Source: Methylovulum miyakonense HT12 (GTDB taxonomy: Bacteria > Pseudomonadota > Gammaproteobacteria > Methylococcales > Methylomonadaceae). From it: a stretch of DNA of 64,000 bases. The position numbers and the translations under genes are program-made. The notes under the pieces are model-generated. The model did no database searches. It saw nothing but the letters and a program-made list of their open reading frames with translations, and was not told where the DNA came from. The stretch's first letter is position 1. Each line of letters starts with the position of its first letter. Shown piece after piece: positions 52,822-62,234 of this stretch. The stretch lies in NCBI RefSeq assembly GCF_000384075.1, contig NZ_KB913025.1:3781721-3845720 (forward strand), read 5' to 3'.

Positions 52822-52895
52822 GTAAGGTGGATTCGCGCTAGCAATCCACCATTTTAGACTACCGATGGCGGTTTGCTAGCGCGAAACCGCCCTAC
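52822..52895. repeat. Paired REP palindrome with compensatory stem changes
   Basis: Left arm GTAAGGTGGATTCGCGCTAG, right arm ending GCGAAACCGCCCTAC. Each arm folds on its own (GGTGGATT/AATCCACC and GGCGGTTT/AAACCGCC): the stems differ but pairing is kept, while the CGCGCTAGC loop is conserved. The gene-free stretch 52623-53027 holds this and the previous pair. Confidence 0.7.
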
Positions 52896-53027
52896 GCTCC
52901 TACATCTCTGTACGGTATCGCGCATTCGCATGTTCCCAAGCTACAGCTCTATACTTTTGCCATTCGGGATGCTACGTCGTATTAATGTTATCACTATAAG
53001 CACACAGATTGAATTTTATGCAATAAA

Positions 53028-53044
53028 GGTATAATTTATATACC
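53028..53044 (+). promoter_or_regulatory. brnTA promoter with overlapping operator
   Basis: GGTATA-ATTTA-TATACC is a perfect inverted repeat that contains a consensus -10 TATAAT (53030-53035). TTGAAT lies 15 bp upstream. The brnT ATG at 53045 comes directly after, so the message would be nearly leaderless, and a BrnA dimer on the palindrome would block it. Confidence 0.55.
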
Positions 53045-53308
53045 ATGATAACGTTTGAATTCGACGAAACCAAAAGTCAGGCCAACCTTGAAAAACACGG
53101 TATTGATTTTATCAACGCACAAGCACTTTGGAATGATCCTATGCTCTTGGAAATTCCTGCAAAAACCGTAGATGAGCCGCGTTATTTGATTATTGGTGTG
53201 ATTAACCGTAAACATTGGTCTGCGGTGATTACCTATCGGGGTACAAATGTTAGGCTTATTTCTGTCCGTCGCTCACGCACCGAGGAGGTTGCACTGTATG
53301 AAAGCTAA
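53045..53308 (+). CDS. brnT: BrnT-family toxin
   Basis: 87-residue RelE-like RNase toxin. ITFEFDETKSQANLEKHGID, ALWNDPMLLEIPAK and LISVRRSRTEEVALYES follow BrnT, including the conserved Lys-His-Gly and RxSRxxE at the active site. It overlaps brnA by 11 nt. There is no ribosome site ahead of the ATG. Confidence 0.93.
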   Translation: MITFEFDETKSQANLEKHGIDFINAQALWNDPMLLEIPAKTVDEPRYLIIGVINRKHWSAVITYRGTNVRLISVRRSRTEEVALYES

Positions 53309-53546
53309 CGATTTTGAGCAACAATTTGATGAAAATTCTGACCTTACCGCTGCGTTAGATTTATCAAAAGCTAGACGCGTTTTACAAACACAAAAGCGGG
53401 TCAATGTGGATTTCCCAACTTGGATGATTGAGTCACTTGATAGGGAAGCCAGTAAATTAGGTGTGACTAGGCAGTCTATTATTAAAGTTTGGTTGGCTGA
53501 ACGGTTGGAAAAATCAGCGTTGAGCCATCCATCAAGCGGGACTTAA
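53298..53546 (+). CDS. brnA: BrnA-type (CopG/RHH) antitoxin
   Basis: 82 residues. The C-terminal ribbon-helix-helix VNVDFPTWMIESLDREASKL followed by GVTRQSIIKVWLAERLE binds DNA; the N-terminal part would embrace BrnT. The ATG at 53298 lies within the end of brnT, preceded by GAGG, so the antitoxin is made by coupled translation. It is expected to autoregulate through 53028-53044. Confidence 0.92.
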   Translation: MKANDFEQQFDENSDLTAALDLSKARRVLQTQKRVNVDFPTWMIESLDREASKLGVTRQSIIKVWLAERLEKSALSHPSSGT

Positions 53547-53552
53547 AAACGC

Positions 53553-53630
53553 GTAAGATGGGCTGAACGAAGGGGGAAGCCCATCAAAACCACACAGTAC
53601 CTATGGGCTTCGTGCCTCAGCCCATCCTAC
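53553..53630. repeat. Paired REP palindrome
   Basis: GTAAGATGGGCTGAACGAAG ... and an inverted arm ending CAGCCCATCCTAC. Each arm folds through ATGGGCT/AGCCCAT-type stems. Flanks share AATCGATTxTTATT with the pair at 52689. It follows the brnA stop by 6 bp. Confidence 0.65.
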
Positions 53631-53724
53631 AATCGATTATTATTAAGCTATCTTTCAAGTGGGATCTAAAAATATGTCGAGATGCTTAATGTGCCTGCTG
53701 TTGGTATCGAAAGTGTAACCCGAT

Positions 53725-55035
53725 CTAGGATTTACGAATATCTCCACAATCCAACCTAGAAACCTCCTTAGTCTCCTTCATCCCCAAAGATACCACCAAA
53801 GCTAACGCAGCGCACCCGCTCACATAATAAGCAAACCACTCAGGATGCCCGACGCTTTTCAGCCATAAGGCCAGATATTCGGCGGTTCCGCCGAACAGCG
53901 CGACGGTGAGCGCATACGGCAAGCCGACACCTAAAGCGCGGATATGTACGGGGAAGAGTTCGGCTTTGACGATGGCGTTGACCGAGGAATAGCCGGAGAT
54001 AATCAGCAAGGCGCAGATATACCAGATGAGCGCGGAGGCCATGCTTTGTGGTTGCGATAATTGCGCCAGAATCGGGACGGTAAACGCCGTTGCCCCCGCA
54101 CCAAAAGCAATCAGCATAAAACGCCGCCCGACAAAATCCGAAAGCAAGCCGTACAAAGGTTGGATGGCCATAAACACCAGCAGGGCGATGGCGGAAATCG
54201 TGGTGGCGTCGTCTTTACTGAATCCGGTGGTGTTGACTAGGAATTTTTGCATGTACACGGTGAAGGTGTAGTAAGACACCGTGCCGCCCGCGGTGAGCGC
54301 GACCACGGTGAGCAATTCTTTCGGGTATTTCAGCAATTCGCGCAGATGGGTATTGCGGCTGGAAAAGGTGTGCTGTTCGACAAACGCGGTGGTTTCCGCC
54401 ATGTTGCCGCGCAAACCCATGGCAATCACCGCCAACAAACCGCCGATGATAAACGGGATGCGCCAGCCCCATTGGTGTAATTCTTCACTGGTCAACAGCC
54501 ATTTTTGCAAAACCATCAACAACACCAACGCCAGTAATTGCCCCAAGACAATGGTGACGTATTGGAAGCTGGAGTAATAGCCGCGCCGTTTGCTGTGCGC
54601 CATTTCGCTTAAATACGTTGCCGAACTACCGTATTCACCGCCAATGCTGAAACCTTGCAGCATCCGCGCAAACAGCAACAGCGCAGGCGCCCAGCCGCCA
54701 ATGACGGCATAACCAGGTGTGCAGGCGATAATCAGCGAACCCAAACACATCAAACTGACCGACAACAATAACGCGCTTTTGCGGCCTTTGCGGTCCGCCA
54801 TGCTGCCGAGCAACCAACCGCCTAAAGGCCGGAAGATAAAGCCCACGGCAAACACGGCGGCGTTGTTCATTAATTGTGCGGTTTGGTCACCTTCTGGGAA
54901 GAACGCGGGCGCAAAATACAATGCAAAAGCCGCGTAAATCGCCCAGTCGAAATATTCCACCAAGTTACCGACGGAGCCGCTAAAGATATTGAGCAAACGT
55001 TTTTTATGGGTGAGCGGGGGCGTTTGTTGGTTCAC
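53725..55035 (-). CDS. kgtP: MHS-family major facilitator, alpha-ketoglutarate permease-like
   Basis: 436 residues with twelve spans. GSVGNLVEYFDWAIYAAFAL, RPLGGWLLGSMADRKGRKSA and ARMLQGFSIGGEYGSSATYL match the metabolite:H+ symporter family. Along its length it follows E. coli KgtP closely (for example SFQYVTIVLGQLLALV and FTVYMQKFLVNT). A proton-coupled importer of 2-oxoglutarate or a similar dicarboxylate is the best guess; in an obligate C1 user this would be unusual. Confidence 0.85.
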   Translation of the reverse strand: MNQQTPPLTHKKRLLNIFSGSVGNLVEYFDWAIYAAFALYFAPAFFPEGDQTAQLMNNAAVFAVGFIFRPLGGWLLGSMADRKGRKSALLLSVSLMCLGSLIIACTPGYAVIGGWAPALLLFARMLQGFSIGGEYGSSATYLSEMAHSKRRGYYSSFQYVTIVLGQLLALVLLMVLQKWLLTSEELHQWGWRIPFIIGGLLAVIAMGLRGNMAETTAFVEQHTFSSRNTHLRELLKYPKELLTVVALTAGGTVSYYTFTVYMQKFLVNTTGFSKDDATTISAIALLVFMAIQPLYGLLSDFVGRRFMLIAFGAGATAFTVPILAQLSQPQSMASALIWYICALLIISGYSSVNAIVKAELFPVHIRALGVGLPYALTVALFGGTAEYLALWLKSVGHPEWFAYYVSGCAALALVVSLGMKETKEVSRLDCGDIRKS

Positions 55036-55242
55036 GGGTTAGTGGCTCCAGATTTTTGTCGGGTATGGAAATGAGGTAATTGCGGCTTTTAACAGAAGTT
55101 ATCAGCATATCCCAGGCCATAATTCATATATTGCTTACCCTCGTTCCCAAGCCGGAGCTTCATTGCCATTAAATTAATTAATGAATGAATAAATATTAAT
55201 ATTCATGCGGTTACGGTTGTATTTTTGCGGTGCATATCAATC

Positions 55243-55320
55243 GTAGGTCGGGTTAGCGATAGCGTAACCCGACGCATCAGCACCCAAATGTCGGGTTACG
55301 CTATCGCTAACCCGACCTAC
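55243..55320. repeat. Perfect paired REP palindrome (31-bp arms)
   Basis: GTAGGTCGGGTTAGCGATAG ... and its exact inverse ending ACCCGACCTAC, with a 16-nt spacer. Each arm also folds (GTCGGGTTA/TAACCCGAC). It lies in the gene-free stretch 55036-55442, which otherwise shows nothing recognisable. Confidence 0.8.
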
Positions 55321-55442
55321 AAATTCGTTCGTAACTAATTGTTTTATTTTGATTAAAACCTTAACTTAATGGCAGTGAACCCGGAGCTTGGGAACCAGGA
55401 TTGATGGCCTCGCTGTCACCATCCGCAGATCGGGTATGGCAA

Positions 55443-56324
55443 TCACCCCTTCCCCCGCGCATAAGCAATCAACCACTGGATATATTCCAATTGCACATCT
55501 TCATGACGAGTTGCCAGATACATGGTCTTGGTCAACGGCAAATTGTTAAAACGTAGGCTGACCACATCGGGATTTTTCACCTTATCGGCCAGCAACCATT
55601 CCGGCAGCAAGCACACGCCGCGCTGGCTGGCGGCCAAGAGCAGCATAATGTCGGTTTCTTCTACGCTGACATGGCCTAATGGTTCAATACCGGCGGGTTG
55701 CAGGACTTTCCTGAACATATCCAGGCGCTCGCGCTCGACCGGGTACGTCAGAATCGTTTCCTGCTGTAAATCAGAGGGTTCAATGAATTCATATCCGGCG
55801 AGCCGATGGCCTTTGGCGACAATCAGCACCAGCTCAAAATCAAACAAGGGCTGGTAATGCAGCACGCCGTTAAACACCGGGTCGGAGGTCAGCACCGCGT
55901 CCAGCTTGTATTGCCGGATAGCCTCGAAGGAATTAAAGCGGTAGCGGGAGGTGACTTCGATAGCCAGCCCCGGCCAGGCTTGCAGATAGGGCTGCATGAT
56001 CGTGCGGAACCATTCGTAGCAGGCGTGGCAGTCGATGCCGATAACCAATTTGCCGGTTTTGCCGGCCGCCAGCAGGTTCAGGTGCTGCTCGGCGGAATCG
56101 ACGGTGGCTATCACCGATTCGGCCACTTCGGAAAGATAATGGCCCGCCTGGGTCAGCACTAAGGTGCGCCCTTGCTTGCGCCACAAGATAATGCCCAAAC
56201 GTTGCTCCAGGTTTTTCATCTGGTGCGATAGGGCCGATTGGGTCAAATGCAGCGACTCTGAAGCGGCATTCAAGGTGCCACGCCGTTTAAGCGCCAACAA
56301 AATGCGAAGATGGATCAGTTCCAT
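55443..56324 (-). CDS. metR: LysR-type regulator of methionine synthesis
   Basis: 293 residues. The N-terminal helix-turn-helix runs through LNAASESLHLTQSALSHQMK, and the effector domain includes GKLVIGIDCHACYEWFRTIM and TYPVERERLDMFRKVL, characteristic of MetR. With homocysteine as co-effector it activates metE, which diverges from it 107 bp away across a consensus MetR site (56330-56342). Confidence 0.94.
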   Translation of the reverse strand: MELIHLRILLALKRRGTLNAASESLHLTQSALSHQMKNLEQRLGIILWRKQGRTLVLTQAGHYLSEVAESVIATVDSAEQHLNLLAAGKTGKLVIGIDCHACYEWFRTIMQPYLQAWPGLAIEVTSRYRFNSFEAIRQYKLDAVLTSDPVFNGVLHYQPLFDFELVLIVAKGHRLAGYEFIEPSDLQQETILTYPVERERLDMFRKVLQPAGIEPLGHVSVEETDIMLLLAASQRGVCLLPEWLLADKVKNPDVVSLRFNNLPLTKTMYLATRHEDVQLEYIQWLIAYARGKG

Positions 56325-56329
56325 ATTGA

Positions 56330-56342
56330 TGAATTTATTTCA
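56330..56342. promoter_or_regulatory. MetR binding site
   Basis: TGAA-TTTAT-TTCA is an exact match to the MetR consensus TGAA-N5-TTCA. A degenerate second copy, TGAA-CAGTG-AGAA, follows at 56344. They lie between metR and metE. Confidence 0.75.
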
Positions 56343-56431
56343 TTGAACAGTGAGAAACCATCAATATTAATCATATTATACAAACCCTACAATGCGGCCT
56401 TTATTTTTAAGCACATTGTGGAGCAGTATTG

Positions 56432-58699
56432 ATGACTAAAATTCATAACTTGGGTTTTCCTAGGCTGGGCGAGAACCGCGAACTTAAATTTGCCCTGGAA
56501 CGTTATTGGCGCGGCGACATTGATCACGCAACCTTAGGCTCCATTGCCGCCGGACTTCGGCAACGGCATTGGCAACTGCAAGCCAATAGCGGGCTGGATT
56601 TGATCCCGGTCGGGGATTTTTCTTACTACGACCAAGTCTTGGACACCAGCATCATGCTCGGTGCCATCCCTGAGCGGTTTGGGTCATCCATTGGCCTGGA
56701 CACCTATTTCAGGATGGCGCGTGGCCAAGCAAGCGATGGAGTCCCCTTTCGGGCTTGTGAAATGACCAAGTGGTTCGATACCAATTACCATTATCTGGTG
56801 CCTGAGGTGACGCCGGACCAGCAATTTGAATTATCCGGCAGCAAAATATTCGATGAGGCCCGCGAGCTGCAAGCGCTGGGTTATCAACCGAAGCCCGTTT
56901 TACTGGGGCCGTTGACTTGGTTATGGCTGGCGAAAACGGCCAGTGGCTTTAATAAGCTCGATTTGCTAGACCGCTTGCTGCCAGTTTATGGTGAAATCCT
57001 GCGCCGTTTGGCAGCCCAGGGTGTGGAATGGGTGCAAATTGACGAACCGATCCTGGTATTGGATTTACCTTACGCTTGGCGGAATGCGTTTGAACGGGCC
57101 TATAACCGGCTGCAAAGTTGCCCGGTTAAACTGCTGCTTGCCACTTATTTTGGTGAACTGGGGGAACATGCCTCATTGACTTGCAAACTACCGGTCGCCG
57201 GGCTGCATATCGACTTGGTGAGGGCCCCGGAACAATTGACGGCGGTTTTGGATAATTTCGCCAACCATAAAGTGCTGTCATTAGGGCTTATCGACGGGCG
57301 CAATATCTGGCGCACCGATTTGAAGGCCGCGCTGGCAACCGTGGCGACGGTACGGGAGCGGTTTAAAGGCGAGCTTTGGTTGGCGCCGTCCTGCTCCCTG
57401 CTGCATGTACCCGTTGATCTGGAACGTGAAACCGACTTGGATCCGGCAATCAAACCTTGGCTGGCATTCGCCCGGCAAAAGCTCACCGAGTTGGAAATCT
57501 TGCGTTTGGCCATTGAAGAACCTGCCGCCGCTGAAACTGAGCTGGCCGCTTCGGCTACCGCCATCCGCACACGCCGGGAGTCTGGTTTGATCCATAACCC
57601 GGCGGTCCAAGCGGGGCTGGCGAAACTTGATGGCACGCTGGCCCAACGCCAAAACCCTTTCCCTGTGCGGCAAGCGCAACAGCGGGCCAAACTCAAGCTG
57701 CCCAGCTATCCGACCACGACCATCGGTTCGTTTCCGCAAACGCCGGAAATCCGTAAAACCCGCCATGAATTCAAGCAGGGCCAGATCAGCGAAGCGGATT
57801 ATGTCCGGCGCATGGAACACACCATCGGGTTTTGCGTCAGGGAACAGGAAAACCTGGGACTGGACGTCTTGGTGCATGGCGAAGCGGAACGCAACGACAT
57901 GGTGGAATATTTCGGCGAACAACTGGACGGTTTTTTATTCACTGGCTATGGCTGGGTGCAATCTTACGGTTCCCGTTGCGTCAAGCCGCCCATCATCTAC
58001 GGCGACGTAAGCCGTCCCGCACCGATGACCGTGCGTTGGAGCCACTACGCCCAGTCGCTGACCGACAAGCCCATGAAAGGCATGTTGACCGGGCCGGTCA
58101 CCCTTTTAAATTGGTCGTTCGTCCGTGACGACCAGCCACGGTCAACCACGGCTTACCAGTTGGCCCTGGCGATACGTGATGAGGTTAATGATCTGGAGCG
58201 CTCCGGCATCCCGATTATTCAAATCGACGAAGCCGCATTCAGGGAAGGCTTGCCGCCACGGCAATCACGTTGGCAGGCTTATCTGGATTGGGCGGTGCGG
58301 GCTTTTCGTATCTGTTCCAGCGGGGTGCAGGACAGCACGCAAATCCACACCCACATGTGTTATTCGGAGTTTAACGACATCATTGCCGCTATCGCCGAGT
58401 TGGATGCCGATGTGATTACCATCGAGACCTCCCGTTCCAACATGGAGCTGTTGGATGCCTTCATTGATTTTAATTATCCCAACGAAATAGGGCCCGGTGT
58501 CTACGACATACACAGCCCGAACGTGCCGACAACCGGGGACATGGTTGCGTTGCTGAAAATAGCGGGCGAACGGGTCGGCTCCGACAAGCTATGGGTCAAT
58601 CCGGATTGCGGTTTGAAAACACGGCAGTGGGAGGATGTTAGGGGTTCTTTGGCGAATATGGCCGAGGCAGCCAAGGTTTTAAGGGCTGCGTTAGGATAA
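56432..58699 (+). CDS. metE: Cobalamin-independent methionine synthase
   Basis: 755 residues. It transfers the methyl group of 5-methyl-tetrahydropteroyl-triglutamate to homocysteine. The N-terminal half starts [20 protein letters not shown]. The C-terminal catalytic half has [20 protein letters not shown], the zinc ligands in [12 protein letters not shown] and the Cys in NPDCGLKTR. The ATG at 56432 has a GGAG site. As a B12-independent enzyme it pairs thematically with the B12-riboswitch control of nrdAB in this window. Confidence 0.97.
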   Translation: MTKIHNLGFPRLGENRELKFALERYWRGDIDHATLGSIAAGLRQRHWQLQANSGLDLIPVGDFSYYDQVLDTSIMLGAIPERFGSSIGLDTYFRMARGQASDGVPFRACEMTKWFDTNYHYLVPEVTPDQQFELSGSKIFDEARELQALGYQPKPVLLGPLTWLWLAKTASGFNKLDLLDRLLPVYGEILRRLAAQGVEWVQIDEPILVLDLPYAWRNAFERAYNRLQSCPVKLLLATYFGELGEHASLTCKLPVAGLHIDLVRAPEQLTAVLDNFANHKVLSLGLIDGRNIWRTDLKAALATVATVRERFKGELWLAPSCSLLHVPVDLERETDLDPAIKPWLAFARQKLTELEILRLAIEEPAAAETELAASATAIRTRRESGLIHNPAVQAGLAKLDGTLAQRQNPFPVRQAQQRAKLKLPSYPTTTIGSFPQTPEIRKTRHEFKQGQISEADYVRRMEHTIGFCVREQENLGLDVLVHGEAERNDMVEYFGEQLDGFLFTGYGWVQSYGSRCVKPPIIYGDVSRPAPMTVRWSHYAQSLTDKPMKGMLTGPVTLLNWSFVRDDQPRSTTAYQLALAIRDEVNDLERSGIPIIQIDEAAFREGLPPRQSRWQAYLDWAVRAFRICSSGVQDSTQIHTHMCYSEFNDIIAAIAELDADVITIETSRSNMELLDAFIDFNYPNEIGPGVYDIHSPNVPTTGDMVALLKIAGERVGSDKLWVNPDCGLKTRQWEDVRGSLANMAEAAKVLRAALG

Positions 58700-58860
58700 G
58701 CCCAAGCATCCCATTTTGGGTGGGGCGTTGGATCAAGCGGCCGGGCAGAACAGCCACCCGCTTGCCCAACCCCGGAACCTGCACTCCAGGGCCATTGGCC
58801 TGCTTGCCAACAAAATCAAATATGGCTTGCGACACTGTCTTTCCGTTTTTATCTTGCGCG

Positions 58861-59319
58861 TTATTCCAAGGCCAAAATAAACTGCCATTGCGCCTCAGTG
58901 ACAGGCATGATCGACAAGCGGTTGCCACGCCTGACCAAGGCCAGGTCGCTTAATTCCGGCTGCAATTTCAGCTCTTGCAGGGTGATGGTGCGGGCCAATG
59001 TCCTGACATATTTCACATCCACCCTGATCCAACGCGGATTGGCCGGGTCGCTTTTCGGGTCGAAATGTTTGTCATCGGGATCAAAGGCCGAGTCGTCGGG
59101 ATAACCTTCCTTCGCCACTGCCATAATGCCCACTATCCCTGGCTCGGCGCAGTTGGAGTGGTAAAAAAATATCTGGTCGCCTAATTTCATGGCGTCACGC
59201 ATCATATTCCGTGCCTGATAATTGCGCACCCCGTCCCAAGGCTCGGTCTGCCCAGGGCGGTTAGCCAAATCCGTGACACTGAAAGCGTCAGGTTCAGATT
59301 TCATTAGCCAGTAATTCAT
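58861..59319 (-). CDS. EVE-domain protein
   Basis: 152 residues. NYWLMKSEPDAFSVTDLANR, WDGVRNYQARNMMRDAMKLG and IFFYHSNCAEPGIVGIMAV are the EVE (PUA-like) signature; such proteins bind modified bases in DNA or RNA. This is the compact stand-alone form found in many proteobacteria. It is convergent with metE and divergent from ychF. Confidence 0.94.
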   Translation of the reverse strand: MNYWLMKSEPDAFSVTDLANRPGQTEPWDGVRNYQARNMMRDAMKLGDQIFFYHSNCAEPGIVGIMAVAKEGYPDDSAFDPDDKHFDPKSDPANPRWIRVDVKYVRTLARTITLQELKLQPELSDLALVRRGNRLSIMPVTEAQWQFILALE

Positions 59320-59457
59320 ATTTGTCCCGTTAGTCAGAGTGGATCAACGCCAACGTAAGAAATCCGCGTTTTGCCGTGTGGATTCAGGCGATAGCTTGTA
59401 TAATGCGGGGTTTGCTGCACCCTCCCCTTAACTTAACCGATTATCTGAAAAATTACT

Positions 59458-60549
59458 ATGGCACTGTATTGTGGAATCGTGGGTTTACCCAACGTAGGCA
59501 AGTCAACTTTATTCAACGCCCTGACCCGCGCAAAAATCGCCGCCGAAAATTACCCTTTCTGCACGATAGACCCCAACGTTGGCGTGGTTCCCGTGCCTGA
59601 CCTGAGAATCGACAAACTGGCGGAAATCGTCAAGCCAGAACGCACCTTGCCGACCACCATCGAATTCGTGGATATTGCCGGATTGGTCGCCGGGGCCTCC
59701 AAAGGTGAAGGCTTAGGCAATAAATTCCTCGCCAATATCCGCGAAACCGATGCGATCGCCCACGTCGTGCGCTGTTTCCATGATGAAAATGTCGTCCACG
59801 TCGCCGGCAAAGTCGACCCCATTTCCGATATAGAAACCATCAACACCGAATTGGCCCTGGCCGATATGGCCTCTGTGGAACGCGCCTTGTTACGCGTCAG
59901 CAAGATGGCGAAATCCGGCAGTAAAGATGATGTAGCCAAAAAAGCCGTTTTGGAACGGGTGCTGAAACAACTCGAAGCGGGCGAACCTGCGCGTGGTTTG
60001 AACCTGGAGAATGACGAAAAAGCCCTGATTCGGGATTTGTGCCTGATGACCATCAAACCCACCATGTATATCGCCAATGTCCAAGAAGACGGTTTTGAGA
60101 ACAACCCCTTGCTGGAAAAAGTCATGGCGTTGGCGGCAAAAGAAAATGCCCGCGTCGTGCCGATCTGCGCCGCGATAGAAGCCGAAATCGCCTTGCTGGA
60201 TGAAGAGGAACGTAAAGAATTCCTCGATGACCTGGGCCAGGATGAGCCAGGCCTGAACCGTGTCGTTAGGGCGGGTTACGAATTATTGGACTTGGCGACC
60301 TATTTCACCGCCGGTGTCAAAGAAGTCCGCGCCTGGACCATCCCTGTCGGTGCCTCCGCCCCACAAGCCGCTGGCGTCATCCACAGCGACTTTGAAAAAG
60401 GCTTCATCCGCGCCGAAGTGATTTCTTATGAGGATTTCGTCACTTACAAAGGCGAACAAGGCGCGAAAGATGCCGGAAAATGGCGTTTGGAAGGCAAGGA
60501 TTACGTCGTCAAAGACGGCGATGTCGTACATTTTAGATTTAATGTTTGA
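59458..60549 (+). CDS. ychF: Redox-regulated ATPase YchF
   Basis: 363 residues. Obg-related P-loop NTPase that hydrolyses [21 protein letters not shown] (P-loop), [20 protein letters not shown] (G3), a central coiled-coil helical insert and the C-terminal TGS domain ([20 protein letters not shown] onward). The NKxD of GTPases is replaced by NVQE as in other YchF proteins. It associates with ribosomes. No pth gene is next to it. Confidence 0.97.
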   Translation: MALYCGIVGLPNVGKSTLFNALTRAKIAAENYPFCTIDPNVGVVPVPDLRIDKLAEIVKPERTLPTTIEFVDIAGLVAGASKGEGLGNKFLANIRETDAIAHVVRCFHDENVVHVAGKVDPISDIETINTELALADMASVERALLRVSKMAKSGSKDDVAKKAVLERVLKQLEAGEPARGLNLENDEKALIRDLCLMTIKPTMYIANVQEDGFENNPLLEKVMALAAKENARVVPICAAIEAEIALLDEEERKEFLDDLGQDEPGLNRVVRAGYELLDLATYFTAGVKEVRAWTIPVGASAPQAAGVIHSDFEKGFIRAEVISYEDFVTYKGEQGAKDAGKWRLEGKDYVVKDGDVVHFRFNV

Positions 60550-60608
60550 CATAAAATAGTCACACACATACAATAGTCGGCTCTTTTGGAGCTTATTTAA
60601 TAAATTAG

Positions 60609-60685
60609 GGTGATATAGCTCAGTTGGTTAGAGCGGAGGATTCATAACCCTCAGGTCGGTGGTTCAAATCCACCTATCACCACCA
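60609..60685 (+). tRNA. tRNA-Met (CAT anticodon), CCA encoded
   Basis: 77 nt with acceptor stem GGTGATA/TATCACC, D-arm AGCTCAGTTGGTTAGAGC, anticodon loop TTCATAA, T-arm GGTTCAAATCC and a genomic CCA. The anticodon stem GAGGA/CCCTC has an A-C at its last pair. The first acceptor pair is a normal G-C, so it is not initiator tRNA. An isoleucine tRNA with lysidine-modified CAT is the alternative. A terminator and an integrase remnant follow. Confidence 0.88.
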
Positions 60686-60719
60686 AACAACATTCCAAAG
60701 AGATTCAAGGAAGTATATA

Positions 60720-60753
60720 AACCTGCAAGCCATAAGGCTTAGCGGGTTTTTTT
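60720..60753 (+). terminator. Terminator after tRNA-Met
   Basis: AACCTGC-AAGCC and GGCTT-AGCGGGTT pair across an ATAA loop, followed by a run of seven T, 35 nt after the tRNA. Confidence 0.75.
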
Positions 60754-60840
60754 GTGTCCAACGAAGTGCAACCAGATTCATTGACATACCGCCAAGCGTG
60801 GGGGTATCTTTGGGGGCATATTCAATTTCACTTGAGTTGA

Positions 60841-61002
60841 GTTGATACCCCCATCAAGAACGCCAAACCCTGGGCAAACAAGGCCTACAAGCTACCCGAT
60901 GAAAAGGGCTTTCAACAAGCGGTCGAGGCGGGACGGTTTACGGGGCCACTATCGGCTTACCTGCAATGGTTAGCTTTCGTAAGAGATACTTGCTCCTTAT
61001 GA
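60841..61002 (+). pseudogene. Possible remnant of a P4-type integrase N-terminus beside tRNA-Met
   Basis: The frame reads VDTPIKNAKPWANKAYKLPD followed by EKG, which matches the start of tRNA-targeting tyrosine recombinases (typical: TDTAIKNAKPxxKxYKLxDEKG). It then diverges (FQQAVEAGRFTGPLSAYLQW) and stops at 61002. GGGGGTATC (60800-60808) and GATACCCCC (60844-60852) form an inverted repeat ahead of it. The stretch 60754-61136 contains nothing else recognisable. It is likely the scar of an integrated element. Confidence 0.45.
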
Positions 61003-61136
61003 CCATCAAGCCCAAGGCCAACACAACACCATCCCGTTCCCAGCCATCCTAAACACCGGATCTAAAGGCCACCACGCCTTGAAAATTCACCCGTCAAACT
61101 ATGTGGTGGCTTGCCAACGGGTTATGCCTCCCGTAC

Positions 61137-62219
61137 TCATTCGCGGCAAATTTCTTCGGCGATTTGCTCCAGGTTGAGGACTTTTTGCGCCGCCCCTTTT
61201 TCAATTGCGGCTTTGGGCATACCAAAGACTATGGAACTGGCTTCATCTTGGGCGATGGTCACTCCGCCTGCACGGGCAATGGCGTGCAGGCCGTCAGCGC
61301 CATCTTCCCCCATCCCTGTCATCAATACGGCAATGGCTTGTCGCCCATAATAACGGGCGATGTTATGGAAGGTCACGTTGATGCTTGGGTAATGCAGGTA
61401 TTCGGCGCCGTGGCTAAAGCGGAAATGGCCCTGGCAGTCCAATTCGAGGTTGGCATGGTCGGGGGCAAAATAAATATGCCCGCTTTTCGGTTGCTCCCCG
61501 GCTTTGGCGATGCCAACTGCCAGTTTCACCTTACCGGCCAACCAAACAATAAACGGGTCAAGGAAACCTTGGCTAATATGCTGCACACAAACAATCGGCA
61601 GCGGATAATCGGCGGGCAATTTTGCCAACACGGTTTCCAAAGCATGCGGGCCGCCTGTGGACGCGCCGATAACCACTATCGTGGCAGGGCGGCGGGTTTG
61701 GCCAAGCGGTGGCTGATGAGGTTTTTTGAAGCCGGATCCGTCCAATTCAAGCGCCCGTTTTTGCGGGGCTGGCAAGGGCCCGCCAAAGGCTGGCTGCGGG
61801 GTGAAACTGGCTTTGCGCCGGAACACCATCACCCCGGACAACACTTTGAGTTTGCGGCTTAATGCTTTGCCAAACGGCACGCTGCCGTAATCGTGGTATT
61901 GCGCAGGCTTTGCCAGCACGTCCACCACGCCCGCCGCTTGCAAGTCCGCGATTAAGGCGGGATGGCCATGGACGGCGGCACTCAGTATCAAGATCGGCGT
62001 TGGTTGTCGCTGCATCACTTCAGAAACCAAAACTAAGGCGTCACCGGGCAAAGTGGCTTCGCTGCACAGCACGGCGGGTTTGAGCTCGGCCATTAAGGCC
62101 AGGGCGGTTTGGGCATTGTGCGCCGTACCGACAATACGGATGTCAGGATAACTGGCCAATGCCGTTTGGATGGCGGTTAAGGCGGCCAGGTCGGCATCCG
62201 CTAAAAGCACATCAATCAA
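61137..62219 (-). CDS. cheB: CheB-type protein-glutamate methylesterase with degenerate receiver
   Basis: 360 residues. The C-terminal methylesterase domain is intact: VVIGASTGGPHALETVL (Ser), CVQHISQGFLDPF (His) and MTGMGEDGADGL (Asp). In the N-terminal receiver the phospho-acceptor position four residues before the conserved Pro is Glu (SEATLPG) instead of Asp, and the acidic pair is reduced (LLADADL). Phosphorylation control is therefore probably lost or fixed. It lies 15 bp downstream of the hybrid CheA gene on the same strand. Confidence 0.9.
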   Translation of the reverse strand: MIDVLLADADLAALTAIQTALASYPDIRIVGTAHNAQTALALMAELKPAVLCSEATLPGDALVLVSEVMQRQPTPILILSAAVHGHPALIADLQAAGVVDVLAKPAQYHDYGSVPFGKALSRKLKVLSGVMVFRRKASFTPQPAFGGPLPAPQKRALELDGSGFKKPHQPPLGQTRRPATIVVIGASTGGPHALETVLAKLPADYPLPIVCVQHISQGFLDPFIVWLAGKVKLAVGIAKAGEQPKSGHIYFAPDHANLELDCQGHFRFSHGAEYLHYPSINVTFHNIARYYGRQAIAVLMTGMGEDGADGLHAIARAGGVTIAQDEASSIVFGMPKAAIEKGAAQKVLNLEQIAEEICRE

Positions 62220-62234
62220 TGCGTTTCCTCCTGA

